Below, one piece after another: positions 1 to 7,949 of a stretch of 64,000 bases of DNA; positions within the stretch are counted from its first letter, which is position 1; the number at the start of each line of letters is the position of its first letter. The position numbers and the translations under genes were made by a program. The notes under the pieces were generated by a model, which was not told the origin of the DNA, did no database searches, and saw only the letters and a program-made list of their open reading frames with translations. The DNA lies in NCBI GenBank assembly GCA_938084715.1, contig CALKES010000003.1, positions 62,001 through 126,000 on the forward strand, given 5' to 3'. The DNA comes from Candidatus Bipolaricaulota bacterium (GTDB lineage Bacteria; Bipolaricaulota; Bipolaricaulia; Bipolaricaulales; Bipolaricaulaceae).

Positions 1-2
1 CC

Positions 3-398
3 TTGCTCGGTTCCGGGGCCGACGCGTGGAGTGGTCTTGCGTTTCTCGGCGCGATCGGGGTCGGGTTTGCCCGCGTCTACCTCGCGGACCGGGAGCAGTG
101 GTGGGCGCTCCTCCCCGCCGGGGCCCTTCTCACCGTGGGGACTTTGTCCGCTCTCCCTCAGCGGGGGCGCGGTGGGACGCTGTTCCTGGGGCTCGCGGCC
201 ACGTTCGCGGTCGTGGCCCTGGCGCCGACGCCGCGCGGGCGTCCTGGGTGGGCGTGGGTTCCCTCCGCCGGGCTGGCGGCGTTGGGGGTGCTCGTTCTTG
301 CCGGCGTCGGGAACCCTGGCCGGTTCGTCGGGCCGGCGGCTCTGATCGTGGTCGGCCTCGTGATCCTCGCCGGTCAGCTGGCCCGCCGACGCCCCTGA
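3..398 (+). CDS. C-terminal part of a hypothetical multi-pass membrane protein (5' end outside window)
   Basis: The frame is open from the first complete codon, so the true start probably lies upstream. The visible 131 residues are mostly hydrophobic, with about five candidate membrane segments (roughly residues 8-25, 33-50, 57-73, 83-103 and 108-126) separated by Arg- and Pro-rich turns, and a short basic tail ending RRRP. It resembles small uncharacterised integral membrane proteins with WWALLPAG-type segments. No catalytic or ligand motif is visible and I cannot assign a function. Confidence 0.55.
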   Translation: MLGSGADAWSGLAFLGAIGVGFARVYLADREQWWALLPAGALLTVGTLSALPQRGRGGTLFLGLAATFAVVALAPTPRGRPGWAWVPSAGLAALGVLVLAGVGNPGRFVGPAALIVVGLVILAGQLARRRP

Positions 399-465
399 CC
401 CCGGGACTCGCGCCAACCCGCGCCGGAGAATCTGGGGCCTGAACGGGCGGCAACACCCAACCGAC

Positions 466-494
466 TTGCGGCACCAGGTGGGACGGAGTAGACA
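466..494 (+). promoter_or_regulatory. candidate promoter of the TauE/SafE gene
   Basis: TTGCGG at 466-471 and TAGACA at 489-494 are separated by exactly 17 nt. The -10 hexamer ends 5 nt before the GTG start at 500, which would give a leaderless or almost leaderless transcript. The last base of the -10 deviates from TANNNT, so support is moderate. Confidence 0.35.
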
Positions 495-499
495 GGGTT

Positions 500-1321
500 G
501 TGCACTACCTACTGCTCGCCGTGGTGGGGTGTGGGGCCGGGGCGGTGGGGACGCTCATCGGGGCTGGGGGTGGGTTCGTCCTCGTCCCCCTTCTCCTCCT
601 CCTCTACCCCGACGAGAGCGCGCTTGCGATCAGCAGCGTCTCCCTAGCCGTCGTCCTCCTCAACGCCGCGTCGGGCACCTGGGCCTACGCCAAGATGGGG
701 CGCGTAGACTACCGGTCGGGCCTCCTGTTCGCCGCAGCCACGGTTCCCGGGGCGGTCGCCGGGGCGCTCACCGTGGACTACGTTCCCCGGCTTGCGTTCA
801 ACGCGATCTTCGGGGTCCTGATGATGGCCGTGGCCGGGTACCTCCTGATTCAGCCCAGAGAGCGGACCCATTTGCGGGGGTCGGCGCGGGCGCCCCTGAC
901 CGTGCGGACGGTGGTCGAGAAGGACGGGGCGACGTACACCTACGCCTACAACCCTCGCTGGGGCGTGGGGCTGAGCGCCGCGGTGGGGTACGTGTCGAGC
1001 TTGCTGGGGATCGGGGGCGGGATCATCCACGTCCCCGCCCTGGTGCGCCTGCTCCACTTCCCGGTCCCCATCGCCACGGCGACGTCGCAGTTCATCCTGG
1101 CGATCATGGCCCTCGTGGCCACGTTCGTGCACGTCGCCCGGGGCAACTTCTCCCCCGACGCCGCGGCCAGGGTGCTGGCGCTGGGGATGGGCACCGTCTT
1201 CGGTGCCCAGGGTGGCGCCCGGCTATCCCGGCGGATCCGCGGGGAGTGGCTCCTGCGGACCCTGGCCGTGGCCCTGGCCCTCGTGGGGATCCGCATCCTG
1301 GCGATGGTGGTCCGGAGCTGA
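500..1321 (+). CDS. TauE/SafE family anion exporter-like membrane protein
   Basis: A 273-residue integral membrane protein. The family exports sulfite, sulfoacetate and related organosulfur anions across the inner membrane; the substrate here is unknown. The N-terminal repeat shows the family Gly-rich signature GTLIGAGGGFVLVP (residues 17-30), and the second half carries a similar motif, SSLLGIGGGIIHVP (about 170-183), as expected from the internal duplication. About eight membrane segments are visible, with a polar loop near residues 121-150. Start: GTG at 500; there is no clear Shine-Dalgarno sequence, but a -10-like hexamer lies 5 nt upstream. It stands alone, and neighbouring genes do not indicate its substrate. 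Confidence 0.85.
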   Translation: MHYLLLAVVGCGAGAVGTLIGAGGGFVLVPLLLLLYPDESALAISSVSLAVVLLNAASGTWAYAKMGRVDYRSGLLFAAATVPGAVAGALTVDYVPRLAFNAIFGVLMMAVAGYLLIQPRERTHLRGSARAPLTVRTVVEKDGATYTYAYNPRWGVGLSAAVGYVSSLLGIGGGIIHVPALVRLLHFPVPIATATSQFILAIMALVATFVHVARGNFSPDAAARVLALGMGTVFGAQGGARLSRRIRGEWLLRTLAVALALVGIRILAMVVRS

Positions 1322-1380
1322 GGCCACGGCCGGGGGCCGCCCCGTCGGGAACCACACCCGAGGGGCTTCCGGGGCGGCGG

Positions 1381-1409
1381 TGGACGCCCCCCGGTCCCCG
1401 GTGTACCGT
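1381..1409 (+). promoter_or_regulatory. candidate promoter of the trpB2 leader
   Basis: TGGACG (1381-1386) and TACCGT (1404-1409) are spaced by 17 nt and lie 25 nt before the start of a 15-codon open frame with a strong ribosome-binding site. The -35 matches four of six consensus bases. Confidence 0.35.
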
Positions 1410-1433
1410 TGCCCCGCTCCGAAGGAGGAGACG

Positions 1434-1481
1434 ATGAGCGAAACCCGGAGGTGCCTTTGGCTCGGCTCGCGCTCTAGCTAG
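1434..1481 (+). CDS. possible 15-residue leader peptide upstream of trpB2
   Basis: ATG at 1434 is preceded by GAAGGAGGAG (1421-1430), one of the best Shine-Dalgarno sites in the window. The frame encodes MSETRRCLWLGSRSS and stops at TAG 1479-1481. It contains one Trp codon (residue 9) between two Leu codons. It lies 118 nt before trpB2 in the only long intergenic region near that gene, and a 9-bp inverted repeat lies between them. A regulatory leader that senses tryptophan or translation is plausible, but one Trp codon is weak compared with classical trp leaders, which have at least two. It could also be a chance small frame. Confidence 0.35.
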   Translation: MSETRRCLWLGSRSS

Positions 1482-1542
1482 CGCAGTCGGTTTCTCCCCT
1501 TCCCTTCTCTCCATTCCCCCCATCGAGTCCTGGTGGCGCCCC

Positions 1543-1593
1543 TCGAACTGAGTCGGCTTTAGCACTAGGAACCAAGATCAGTTCGAAAGGAGG
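1543..1593 (+). promoter_or_regulatory. inverted repeat abutting the trpB2 ribosome-binding site
   Basis: TCGAACTGA (1543-1551) is perfectly complementary to TCAGTTCGA (1578-1586). The second arm ends directly against the Shine-Dalgarno AAGGAGG (1587-1593). A 26-nt loop separates the arms. In RNA this 9-bp stem would sit immediately 5' of the ribosome-binding site, where it could modulate trpB2 translation. Confidence 0.4.
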
Positions 1594-1599
1594 TTTTTC

Positions 1600-2907
1600 A
1601 TGAAGACGTGTGTTACGCTCCACCAGGAGGAGCTTCCGCGCGCTTGGTACAACGCCCTTTCCGACCTCGACCGGCCGTTGGATCCGCCCCTTGACCCGCG
1701 GACCGGGGAGCCAATCGCCCCCGAGGCCTTGGCCGCCCTCTTCCCCCGGGCGTGCCTCGAGCAGGAGGTGGCCACCGATCGGTTCATCCCGATTCCCGAA
1801 CCAGTGCAGGAAGCCTACCGCCGCTGGCGGCCCACGCCCCTCCGGCGGGCGGTGGCCCTGGAGCGGGCCCTTGGGACCCCAGCCCGGATCTACTTCAAGT
1901 ACGAGGGGGGAAGCCCTACGGGATCCCACAAGGCGAACACCGCCCTCGCCCAGGCCTACTACAACAGGGTCGAGGGGACGCGGCGCCTGGCGACCGAGAC
2001 CGGGGCCGGGCAGTGGGGAAGCGCCCTGGCGTTTGCCTGCGCGACCTTTGGCCTGCGGTGCACGGTGTACATGGTCCGCACCTCCTACGAGGGGAAGCCC
2101 TACCGGCGGGCCCTCATCCGGCTCTTCGGGGCGGAGATCTTTCCCTCCCCCTCCGACCGCACCGCGGCGGGGCGGGCCGTCCTTGAGCGGGATCCGGGCT
2201 CGCCGGGTTCGCTGGGGATCGCGATCTCCGAGGCGGTGGAGGAGGCCCTGCGGGGGGACGGGACGAAGTACGCCCTCGGGAGCGTCCTCAACCACGTCCT
2301 CCTCCACCAGACCGTGATCGGCCTTGAGGCGATCCGCGAGCTTGAGCTCGCTGGGGACTGGCCGGACGTCGTGGTGGGCTGCGTGGGCGGGGGCTCGAAC
2401 TTTGCGGGGCTTGCGTTCCCCTTCTTCGGGGAGGCGCGGGCTGGGAGGCGACCCCTCCCCCGGCTCCTGGCCGTGGAGCCCACGGCCTGCCCGAGCCTGA
2501 CCCGGGGGGAGTACCGCTACGACTTCGGGGACACGGCGAGGACGACCCCCCTTCTCAAGATGCACACGCTCGGGGCGGATTTTGTCCCCCCTCCGCTTCA
2601 CGCCGGGGGCCTCCGCTACCACGGGATGGCCCCGATCGTGAGCCGGCTCGTGGCCGACGGTGCCGTGGAGGCCGTGGCCTACGACCAGGCGGACGTGTTC
2701 TCAAGCGCCCTGCTCTTTGCCCGAACCGAGGGGATCGTCCCCGCCCCGGAGACGGCCCACGCCGTCCACGCCGCGGTTGAGCTCGCCCGCCGCTGCGCAG
2801 CCGATGGTGAGGAGAAGGTAATCCTCATCGGGTTCTCCGGCCACGGGCACTTCGACATGGCGGCCTACGAGGCCGCCCTGAGCGGTGCCCTTCAGGGGGT
2901 GGCGTGA
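1600..2907 (+). CDS. trpB: TrpB2-type tryptophan synthase beta chain
   Basis: PLP-dependent lyase of 435 residues, matching the longer TrpB2 class (TrpB1 is about 390-400). The family condenses indole with L-serine to form tryptophan; some TrpB2 proteins act as free-standing indole-salvage enzymes. The Schiff-base lysine is K111 in GSHKANTAL, and the PLP phosphate loop is GGGSN at 263-267. [11 protein letters not shown] (133-143) is the conserved active-site segment. The ATG start at 1600 has AAGGAGG 6 nt upstream. No trpA or other trp gene is adjacent, consistent with a TrpA-independent role; that is inference. The gene is preceded by a possible leader peptide and stem, and followed by a strong hairpin. 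Confidence 0.93.
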   Translation: MKTCVTLHQEELPRAWYNALSDLDRPLDPPLDPRTGEPIAPEALAALFPRACLEQEVATDRFIPIPEPVQEAYRRWRPTPLRRAVALERALGTPARIYFKYEGGSPTGSHKANTALAQAYYNRVEGTRRLATETGAGQWGSALAFACATFGLRCTVYMVRTSYEGKPYRRALIRLFGAEIFPSPSDRTAAGRAVLERDPGSPGSLGIAISEAVEEALRGDGTKYALGSVLNHVLLHQTVIGLEAIRELELAGDWPDVVVGCVGGGSNFAGLAFPFFGEARAGRRPLPRLLAVEPTACPSLTRGEYRYDFGDTARTTPLLKMHTLGADFVPPPLHAGGLRYHGMAPIVSRLVADGAVEAVAYDQADVFSSALLFARTEGIVPAPETAHAVHAAVELARRCAADGEEKVILIGFSGHGHFDMAAYEAALSGALQGVA

Positions 2908-2965
2908 AGGAGGAGAGCGGGGCGGTGTAGCTGATTCTATCCGGTATCTGTCTCGATGGGACAAG

Positions 2966-2992
2966 GGGCGGCGGGGCTCATCCCCGCCGCCC
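2966..2992. terminator. bidirectional hairpin terminator between convergent genes
   Basis: GGGCGGCGGGG (2966-2976) and CCCCGCCGCCC (2982-2992) form a perfect 11-bp GC-only stem with a 5-nt loop, exactly between the convergent ends of trpB2 and the flavin oxidoreductase. There is no T-tract beyond GTCCTT, so it may act differently from a classical Rho-independent terminator. Confidence 0.7.
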
Positions 2993-2997
2993 GTCCT

Positions 2998-4404
2998 TCA
3001 GCGGCACAGCCAGCGGGCGAGCCGGCGCATCCCGGCTCCCCGGGTCCGGTTCATGAGCCACCCCTCCCCGACCCGCTTCGTGAGGAAGCTCATCGTGGGG
3101 AAGGCGTGCTGGAGGAACGCGAGGTTGTGGATGCGGAGCCGCTTCTGGATGAGAAGCCCCCACTCCCCGATCATCTCCCCGGCCCCCTCGCCCACGATCC
3201 GCACCCCGTACACGCGGCCGGTCCGGCTCACGTAGGCCTTGACCGAGCCCACGGCCACCCCTTCCGCGATCGCTGCCCCGTAGTCTTCGTAGCGGGACTC
3301 GAGGACCTCGTAGGGGATCCCCTGCCTCTGGAGATCCCGCTCGAGGAGCCCCACGTGGGCCACCGGCGGGTCGGTGAACACGGTCCACGGGACGACGTAC
3401 TTCCGGAAGCCCAGCTTCACCGGCCCTGGGATCAAGCTGTTCATGAACGCGAGCATCCCCTGCTGCATCGCGGCGTGGGAGAAGAGGAAGAGGCCGTTGG
3501 CGTCCCCGGGCGCGAAGATGTGGCGCTGGCTCGTCTGGAGGTAGCGGTTGACGGGGATTCCTTTTGGCCCGTGGGCGACCCCGGCCCGATCGAGGCCGAG
3601 GGCCGAGAAGTCCCACCGCCTTCCGGCGGCGACGAGGAGGGCGTCCCCCTCGAGCTTCTCCCCGGCCTCGGTGGTGAGGGCGATCCCGCCCCCCGTCTTC
3701 TCGGCCGCCCGGATCCTCCGGCCGTTGAGGACCCGGATCCCCTCGGCCCGGAACCGGGCCTCGAGGAGCGCTCCGGCGTCGGGGTCCCCGTGGGGGAGGA
3801 GGTGGGGGTCCATGTGGACCACCGCCACCTCCGACCCGAGCCTGCGGAACGCCTGGGCCATCTCGCACCCGATCGCCCCGCCCCCGAGGACCACCATCCG
3901 CTCGGGGATCTTCTCCAGCTGAAACAGGTTCTCGTTCGTGAGGTAGGGGACCGTGTCGATCCCCGGGATCGGGGGGACCGCGGGCAGGCTCCCCGTGCAG
4001 AGGAAGATCCTCTTGGCCCTGAAACGCTCTCCATCCACCTCGAGGGTGTGGGGATCGACGAACGCGGCGCTCCCCCGACCGACGACGAGCTCGACCCGGT
4101 CGAGCATCGCCGTCGTCTTCTTGTCGCGGATGTAGGTGAGGCTTTCCGCGATCGCCCGGAAGGGTTCGCGGGGGACGAGGTCGGCCTCCCCTTGGAGGGC
4201 GTAGTCCGAGGCCCGGGCGAGGAGGTGCCGGACGTGGGCGATCCGGAGGAGGGCCTTGCTCGGGATGCAGCCCGTGTTCATGCACTCGCCCCCCAGGGCG
4301 CGCCTCTCGATCCCCACGACCTTCAGGCCCATGTGGGCGGCCATGGCCGACACGGCCATCCCCGCCGGCCCGAGCCCAACCACCACGACGTCGTACCGGT
4401 CCAT
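2998..4404 (-). CDS. class I pyridine nucleotide-disulfide oxidoreductase (dihydrolipoamide dehydrogenase/mercuric reductase-like)
   Basis: FAD- and NAD(P)-dependent flavoprotein of 468 residues. The N-terminal dinucleotide fold has GLGPAG (10-15) and the acidic residue E33; the redox-active disulfide is C41-x4-C46 in GGECMNTGCIPSK. A second Rossmann fold with VVLGGGAIGCE lies near residue 170. The C-terminal dimerisation domain is present, but the family's HPTxxE catalytic base motif is replaced by a segment reading AFPTMSF, so the His-Glu dyad appears lost. This argues against a canonical lipoamide dehydrogenase; no lipoyl enzyme is nearby. It may reduce another substrate. ATG at 4404 has AAGGAGG upstream and a TATACT hexamer. 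Confidence 0.8.
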   Translation of the reverse strand: MDRYDVVVVGLGPAGMAVSAMAAHMGLKVVGIERRALGGECMNTGCIPSKALLRIAHVRHLLARASDYALQGEADLVPREPFRAIAESLTYIRDKKTTAMLDRVELVVGRGSAAFVDPHTLEVDGERFRAKRIFLCTGSLPAVPPIPGIDTVPYLTNENLFQLEKIPERMVVLGGGAIGCEMAQAFRRLGSEVAVVHMDPHLLPHGDPDAGALLEARFRAEGIRVLNGRRIRAAEKTGGGIALTTEAGEKLEGDALLVAAGRRWDFSALGLDRAGVAHGPKGIPVNRYLQTSQRHIFAPGDANGLFLFSHAAMQQGMLAFMNSLIPGPVKLGFRKYVVPWTVFTDPPVAHVGLLERDLQRQGIPYEVLESRYEDYGAAIAEGVAVGSVKAYVSRTGRVYGVRIVGEGAGEMIGEWGLLIQKRLRIHNLAFLQHAFPTMSFLTKRVGEGWLMNRTRGAGMRRLARWLCR

Positions 4405-4426
4405 CCGCTTCCTCCTTGGGGCGGGG

Positions 4427-4462
4427 AGTATAGCGCCCGGGTGGGCGGGCTGGAGTTATACT
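4427..4462. promoter_or_regulatory. divergent pair of -10 hexamers
   Basis: TATACT occurs on the minus strand (4432-4427), facing the oxidoreductase, and on the plus strand (4457-4462), facing the lamin-tail gene. The start codons lie 22 and 18 nt beyond the hexamers, each with AAGGAGG in between, so predicted 5' leaders contain little more than the ribosome-binding site. No convincing -35 boxes are visible. Confidence 0.55.
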
Positions 4463-4480
4463 CCTGATAAGGAGGCGATC

Positions 4481-5152
4481 ATGCGGACGCTTCTTGCCCT
4501 TCTGGTGGCGGTTTCGGTTGCCAGCTTGGCCCGAGGTGCCCCCGTGATCGTCCACGAGTTCGGGCAGGGCCGGGCGGGAAACGGGGAATGGGTGGAGCTC
4601 CTCGTGGTGGGGACCGGGCCGGGGACGGCGGTGGACCTCCGGGGGTGGGTCCTCCGGGACCTCCAGGGCCAGGGGCGCGGGGGGACGTGGCTTCGGTTCA
4701 CCGAGCACGAGCTCTGGGCAGCCGTCCGGGCGGGGACCCTGATCGTGATCTACAACGCCGACGACCGACCAAACCTCCCCGCCCACTTCCCCCGGGACGA
4801 CCTCGACCCCGCGGACTTCCTCCTCGTCCTCCCCGGGCAGAGCGGGGACTCCTTCGCCCTCGTCCAGTGGGGCGGGCTGGGGAACACCGGGGACCACGTG
4901 GTCCTTGCGGATCCTCCAGGGAACGTGGTGTTCGAGCTCTGCTACGGGGACAAGGCCTGCGAGCCCCTGAAGCTTGGGGTGGTGGACCGGGGCCGGGCGG
5001 CGGGGTACGTGGGGGCCGGGCTGGAGGGGGTGAGGGACCCCCGGAACTGGAGGATCGGCGCGGACGCCCCCGGGAGCTCCACGCCGGGTGCCCCCAACTC
5101 CGAGGAGAACGCCCGCTGGATCGAGTCCCTGAGGGTTTCCCCTCAACCCTAA
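4481..5152 (+). CDS. secreted lamin-tail domain (LTD) protein
   Basis: Protein of 223 residues. Residues 1-20 form a signal peptide (MRTLLALLVAVSVASLARGA). The rest is one Ig-like lamin-tail domain: the entry motif IVHEFGQG, then GNGEWVELLVVGTGPG and VDLRGWVLRDL, and the typical end SSTPGAPNSEE. LTD domains in bacteria occur on extracellular or surface proteins and probably mediate binding; no enzyme motif is present. ATG at 4481 has AAGGAGG 5 nt upstream. The following broken gene encodes a close paralogue of the same domain, so the two arose by tandem duplication. Confidence 0.8.
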   Translation: MRTLLALLVAVSVASLARGAPVIVHEFGQGRAGNGEWVELLVVGTGPGTAVDLRGWVLRDLQGQGRGGTWLRFTEHELWAAVRAGTLIVIYNADDRPNLPAHFPRDDLDPADFLLVLPGQSGDSFALVQWGGLGNTGDHVVLADPPGNVVFELCYGDKACEPLKLGVVDRGRAAGYVGAGLEGVRDPRNWRIGADAPGSSTPGAPNSEENARWIESLRVSPQP

Positions 5153-5175
5153 GCGCATTCCACCCGGTCATCGCG

Positions 5176-6390
5176 ATGCTCGGGTTGGGGGCTCTGGCCG
5201 GTGCAGGCGAAACCCTTCGATCAACGAGTTCGGCCAGGGCACGGCCGGGAACGGGGAGTGGGTGGAACTCCTGGTTGTGGGAACCGGCCCCTGCTCCACC
5301 GTGGACCTCCGGGGCTACCGCCTGCTGGATCGGGAGGGATACCTCAACCGTTCGAGTCCCACTAGAGTCGTGGTCCGGAGCGTCCCGGCCTGGGCGGCCG
5401 TTCCGGCGGGGACCCGCATCGTGATCGACAACGGGGCGCCGGCCGAGGCCGGGGACTTCCCCCCGAACGTTCCCTTCGACGAGCTGGATTTTTCCGACCA
5501 CTGGGTATCCATCCCCCACACGAACACGGACTTCTTCGAGAACGTGGCCTGGGGTGGGTTCGGGAACGCGGGCGACTACGGGAATCGCACGGGTGAGGCC
5601 ACCTCCCCCGACGTGCAGCCGGGGACGGTGGGCGCCAACGCTGCGGCCTGGTTCACGGGCGGTTCCACGGCCCTCATCAACGACTCCGCCTGCTGGGCGA
5701 CGGGAAGCGAAAGTGGAGGAGCCTCGAGCGCCCAACGGCGGGGCGAACACGACCTGGCGGAGCTCCCTCCTCCCCCGGCCTGTGGTCTCCGTGGCCCCCT
5801 CGGCCCACGATTTCGGGAGCGTGCTCGTGGGAGGGGAAAGCGCTCCCCTCACGGTGACGGTGGGGAACACCGGCTGCGCGAGCCTCGCCGTGGGAACGGT
5901 GTCCCTGACCGGGGCCGACCCCGGGGAGTTCGAGCTCCGAAACGACGGGGTCTCGGAGGCCACGATTCCGCCCACAAGCCCCCACACGCTCCAGGGCGTG
6001 TTCAAGCCGACCTCGCCGGGGGCGAAGGCTGCGACTCTCCAGATCCCCTCGAATGCCCCTGGGAACCCCGTGGTGACAGTGTCCCTTACGGGGACGGGCG
6101 TGCCCTCCCCTTTCGGTGAGCGCGGGCGGGCCCTACGTCGGGGTCGTGGGGATCCCCCTGACCTCCAGGCCACGGCTGGGGTCACGGTCCGGATCTTCCC
6201 GGCCAAGGGGGACGTGAACGGCGACGGCCGGATCGACCTCGTGGACCTCCGGCTCGCCCACCCGGCGGCCCTGGGGCTCCTCGTCCTCTCCCCCGAGGAG
6301 CTCGATCGGGCGGACCTGGACGGGAACGGGGTGGTGGACATGGAGGACGTGGCGCTCCTGTGTCAGCTCATCCTGGGAGGGTGCGGATGA
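5176..6390 (+). pseudogene. frameshifted secreted protein: signal peptide, lamin-tail, choice-of-anchor-D/ASH-like and dockerin domains
   Basis: The coding signal switches frame at least three times. ATG 5176 starts a signal-peptide-like stretch (MLGLGALAGAG). Near 5216 the lamin-tail domain continues in another frame (INEFGQGTAGNGEW onward). Near 5720 the frame shifts again into an Ig-like ASH domain (HDFGSVLVGGESAPLTV to VTVSLTGTGV). Around 6105-6165 a short piece is in a third frame before returning to a type I dockerin with two calcium loops, GDVNGDGRIDL and ADLDGNGVVDM, ending at the TGA at 6390. The intact ancestor would be about 400 residues, exported and cohesin-binding. The indels suggest decay, but several assembly errors are an alternative. 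Confidence 0.7.
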
Positions 6391-6592
6391 GGCGGGTGGC
6401 GGTGGCGGCGGGCGCGGTCCTGTTCCTCGGGGGGTTCTTCTTCGTCCGGACCCCGGGGTTGGGGGTGTCCTCGCCCAGGAGCTCCGGTACGACCCCGGGG
6501 CCCTCCAGGTGGTGGATGGGGCGAACGCCCCTATTCCCGCGGGGTTTGCGATCCGGCTCGGGGGAGCCCCCCGGTACTGGGTCCGCCGGTAG
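6387..6592 (+). pseudogene. small frameshifted secreted protein fragment
   Basis: ATG 6387 overlaps the dockerin stop codon and opens a signal-peptide-like sequence (MRRVAVAAGAVLFLGGFFFV). After about residue 26 the plausible continuation (VLAQELRYDPGALQVVDGA and onward) is in another frame and stops at TAG 6590-6592. The second part resembles the start of a beta-rich extracellular domain but is too short to classify. It is probably a remnant belonging to the same decayed secreted-protein locus. Confidence 0.4.
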
Positions 6593-6607
6593 GCCCGCCG
6601 GGGGAAC

Positions 6608-7045
6608 TCAGCGGACCACGAGCCACGTCCCGAGCCCGAGGGCCAGAAGCCCGGCGATCCGGGGGAGGTCGAAGGGCCGGAGCGCGGCCCCGAGCCAACC
6701 GAAGTGATCGAGGGCGGCGCCAATCGCCAGCTGGGCCACGACGGCCAGGGTGAGGGTTGAGGCGAGGCCGATCCGCGGGACGGCGTAGCTGACCGAGCCC
6801 ACGATGACCACCCCCAGGAACCCCGCGCCCAGGGTGTACCAGGGCGGAGAGGCCCACGCCGCGAGGTTTCCCCCCCGAAGGAAGGCGAGGATCGCCCCGG
6901 AGAGGAGGAGCCCCCCGGCGTGGACGATGAACACGCTCTCCATCACCCCGACCTTGGACCCGATGACCCCCGAGAACAAGGACTGAAAGCAGATCGCGAC
7001 CCCACCGACCACGGCCACAGCCACCGCTGGACTCCACCACGCCAT
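6608..7045 (-). CDS. DUF606/YdcZ-type DMT superfamily small membrane protein
   Basis: Protein of 145 residues with about five membrane segments filling nearly the whole length, matching the usual size of the DUF606 (YdcZ) family, which are half-size members of the drug/metabolite transporter superfamily and often act as pairs. Conserved-looking features include the N-terminal GGVAICFQSLFSGVIG segment and the mid-protein GVVIVGSVSYAVPRIGLA. The ATG at 7045 is chosen because GAGAGGAGGGG lies just upstream; an upstream in-frame extension is hydrophilic and lacks a ribosome-binding site. No partner transporter half is adjacent, so a homodimer is possible. Substrate unknown. Confidence 0.75.
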   Translation of the reverse strand: MAWWSPAVAVAVVGGVAICFQSLFSGVIGSKVGVMESVFIVHAGGLLLSGAILAFLRGGNLAAWASPPWYTLGAGFLGVVIVGSVSYAVPRIGLASTLTLAVVAQLAIGAALDHFGWLGAALRPFDLPRIAGLLALGLGTWLVVR

Positions 7046-7280
7046 TGCCCCTCCTCTCCCGATGCCAGGTGGGGAGAGTGTGCCCGGGAGAACGCACGGT
7101 GCCAACGGGCCGGGGTCCGCGGTGGGCTCCACGCGGCGAGGGCGCGGCCCCCGTGTTCCGGCGCGGGGGTGAGGTCCGTCCCGAGGCGGTGGCCGAGATC
7201 CACGCGCCGCCTGCGACGGAGGAGCAGCGCGCGGCCGCCGAAGGTCACTGGGAGCCCAGCCCTCCGGGCGGGGGTCCGCG
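7046..7280. other. intergenic stretch without recognisable content
   Basis: About 235 bases between the DUF606 start and the end of the next minus-strand gene. Frames through it are Arg- and Pro-rich GC shadows with no start signal or domain. I see no hairpin strong enough to call, although a terminator for the flavoprotein pair would be expected here. Confidence 0.4.
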
Positions 7281-7949
7281 CTACGACGCGTCTTCCCGCG
7301 CGTAGGGCTGTCGGTCGAGGTCGGGGGTGCCCAGGCGGCGGGCCTCCCGGCGCATCATCCAGTTCCCGAGGTGGAGGTACAGGACCCGGGGGAGGGCCGG
7401 TCGGGCGGCGAGCCGGACGGCCTCTTCCGGAACCTCTTCCCCCCGGGCGAGGGCCTGGGCCATGCGGGACAGCGCCCGGCGGAGGTTTCGGGCTACCGGG
7501 CCCGCCTCCCGGAGGTCCCGGCCCCCGAGGGGGGAGGTGGCCCCGGCGGTGAGCCCGCCCCGCCACGGCCAGCCGACTTCGTCGGCGAACCGGCGGCAGA
7601 TGGCCAGGGCCACCGCGGTGTGGACAGGCTCCGGGTACCCGGAGTGGACGATCGCTGCACATGCAGGGGGATCGTCGGGCTTCGGCGCGTCGGCCCACGC
7701 CTCGAGGGCCGCCGTGGCCCGGGCGTTGATCGCGTCGTGGTAGAGCGAGGCCACGAGGACCACCTGGCGGCACCCCGCGGCCTCTTCCACCGCCTGCCGG
7801 AGGTCGCCCTCGGGTCCTCCCTCCGCGAGGTCGAGGAAGCGGACGGAGGCCCCAGCCCGGGAGAGCTCGGCGGCCAGGTACCGCCCGATGGCCGCGGAGT
7901 TGCTGCGGCGGCGGTGGCTGGCGGCGACAACGAGGACGGCCCCTCTCAT
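7281..7949 (-). CDS. NAD(P)H-dependent oxidoreductase, FMN-reductase/flavodoxin-like fold
   Basis: Protein of 222 residues. It starts MRGAVLVVAASHRRRSNSAA, the strand-loop-helix of flavodoxin-like FMN reductases, where the loop after the first strand binds the FMN phosphate. VVLVASLYHDAINA fits the second flavin loop. The C-terminal third is Arg- and Ala-rich. ATG at 7949 overlaps the stop of the upstream gene by 4 nt, so the two are translationally coupled and may form a two-component or heteromeric flavoprotein. Substrate is unknown. Confidence 0.7.
   Translation of the reverse strand: MRGAVLVVAASHRRRSNSAAIGRYLAAELSRAGASVRFLDLAEGGPEGDLRQAVEEAAGCRQVVLVASLYHDAINARATAALEAWADAPKPDDPPACAAIVHSGYPEPVHTAVALAICRRFADEVGWPWRGGLTAGATSPLGGRDLREAGPVARNLRRALSRMAQALARGEEVPEEAVRLAARPALPRVLYLHLGNWMMRREARRLGTPDLDRQPYAREDAS

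Noticed and set aside
1482-1599. T-box or TRAP-type regulation upstream of trpB2
   Set aside because: No AGGGTGG-type T-box antiterminator and no series of GAG/TAG triplets were found; only the short inverted repeat is supported.
4588-5424. Long alternative frame spanning both lamin-tail genes
   Set aside because: Gly, Pro and Arg-rich shadow frame; only a short part (from 5176) encodes the signal peptide of the second gene.
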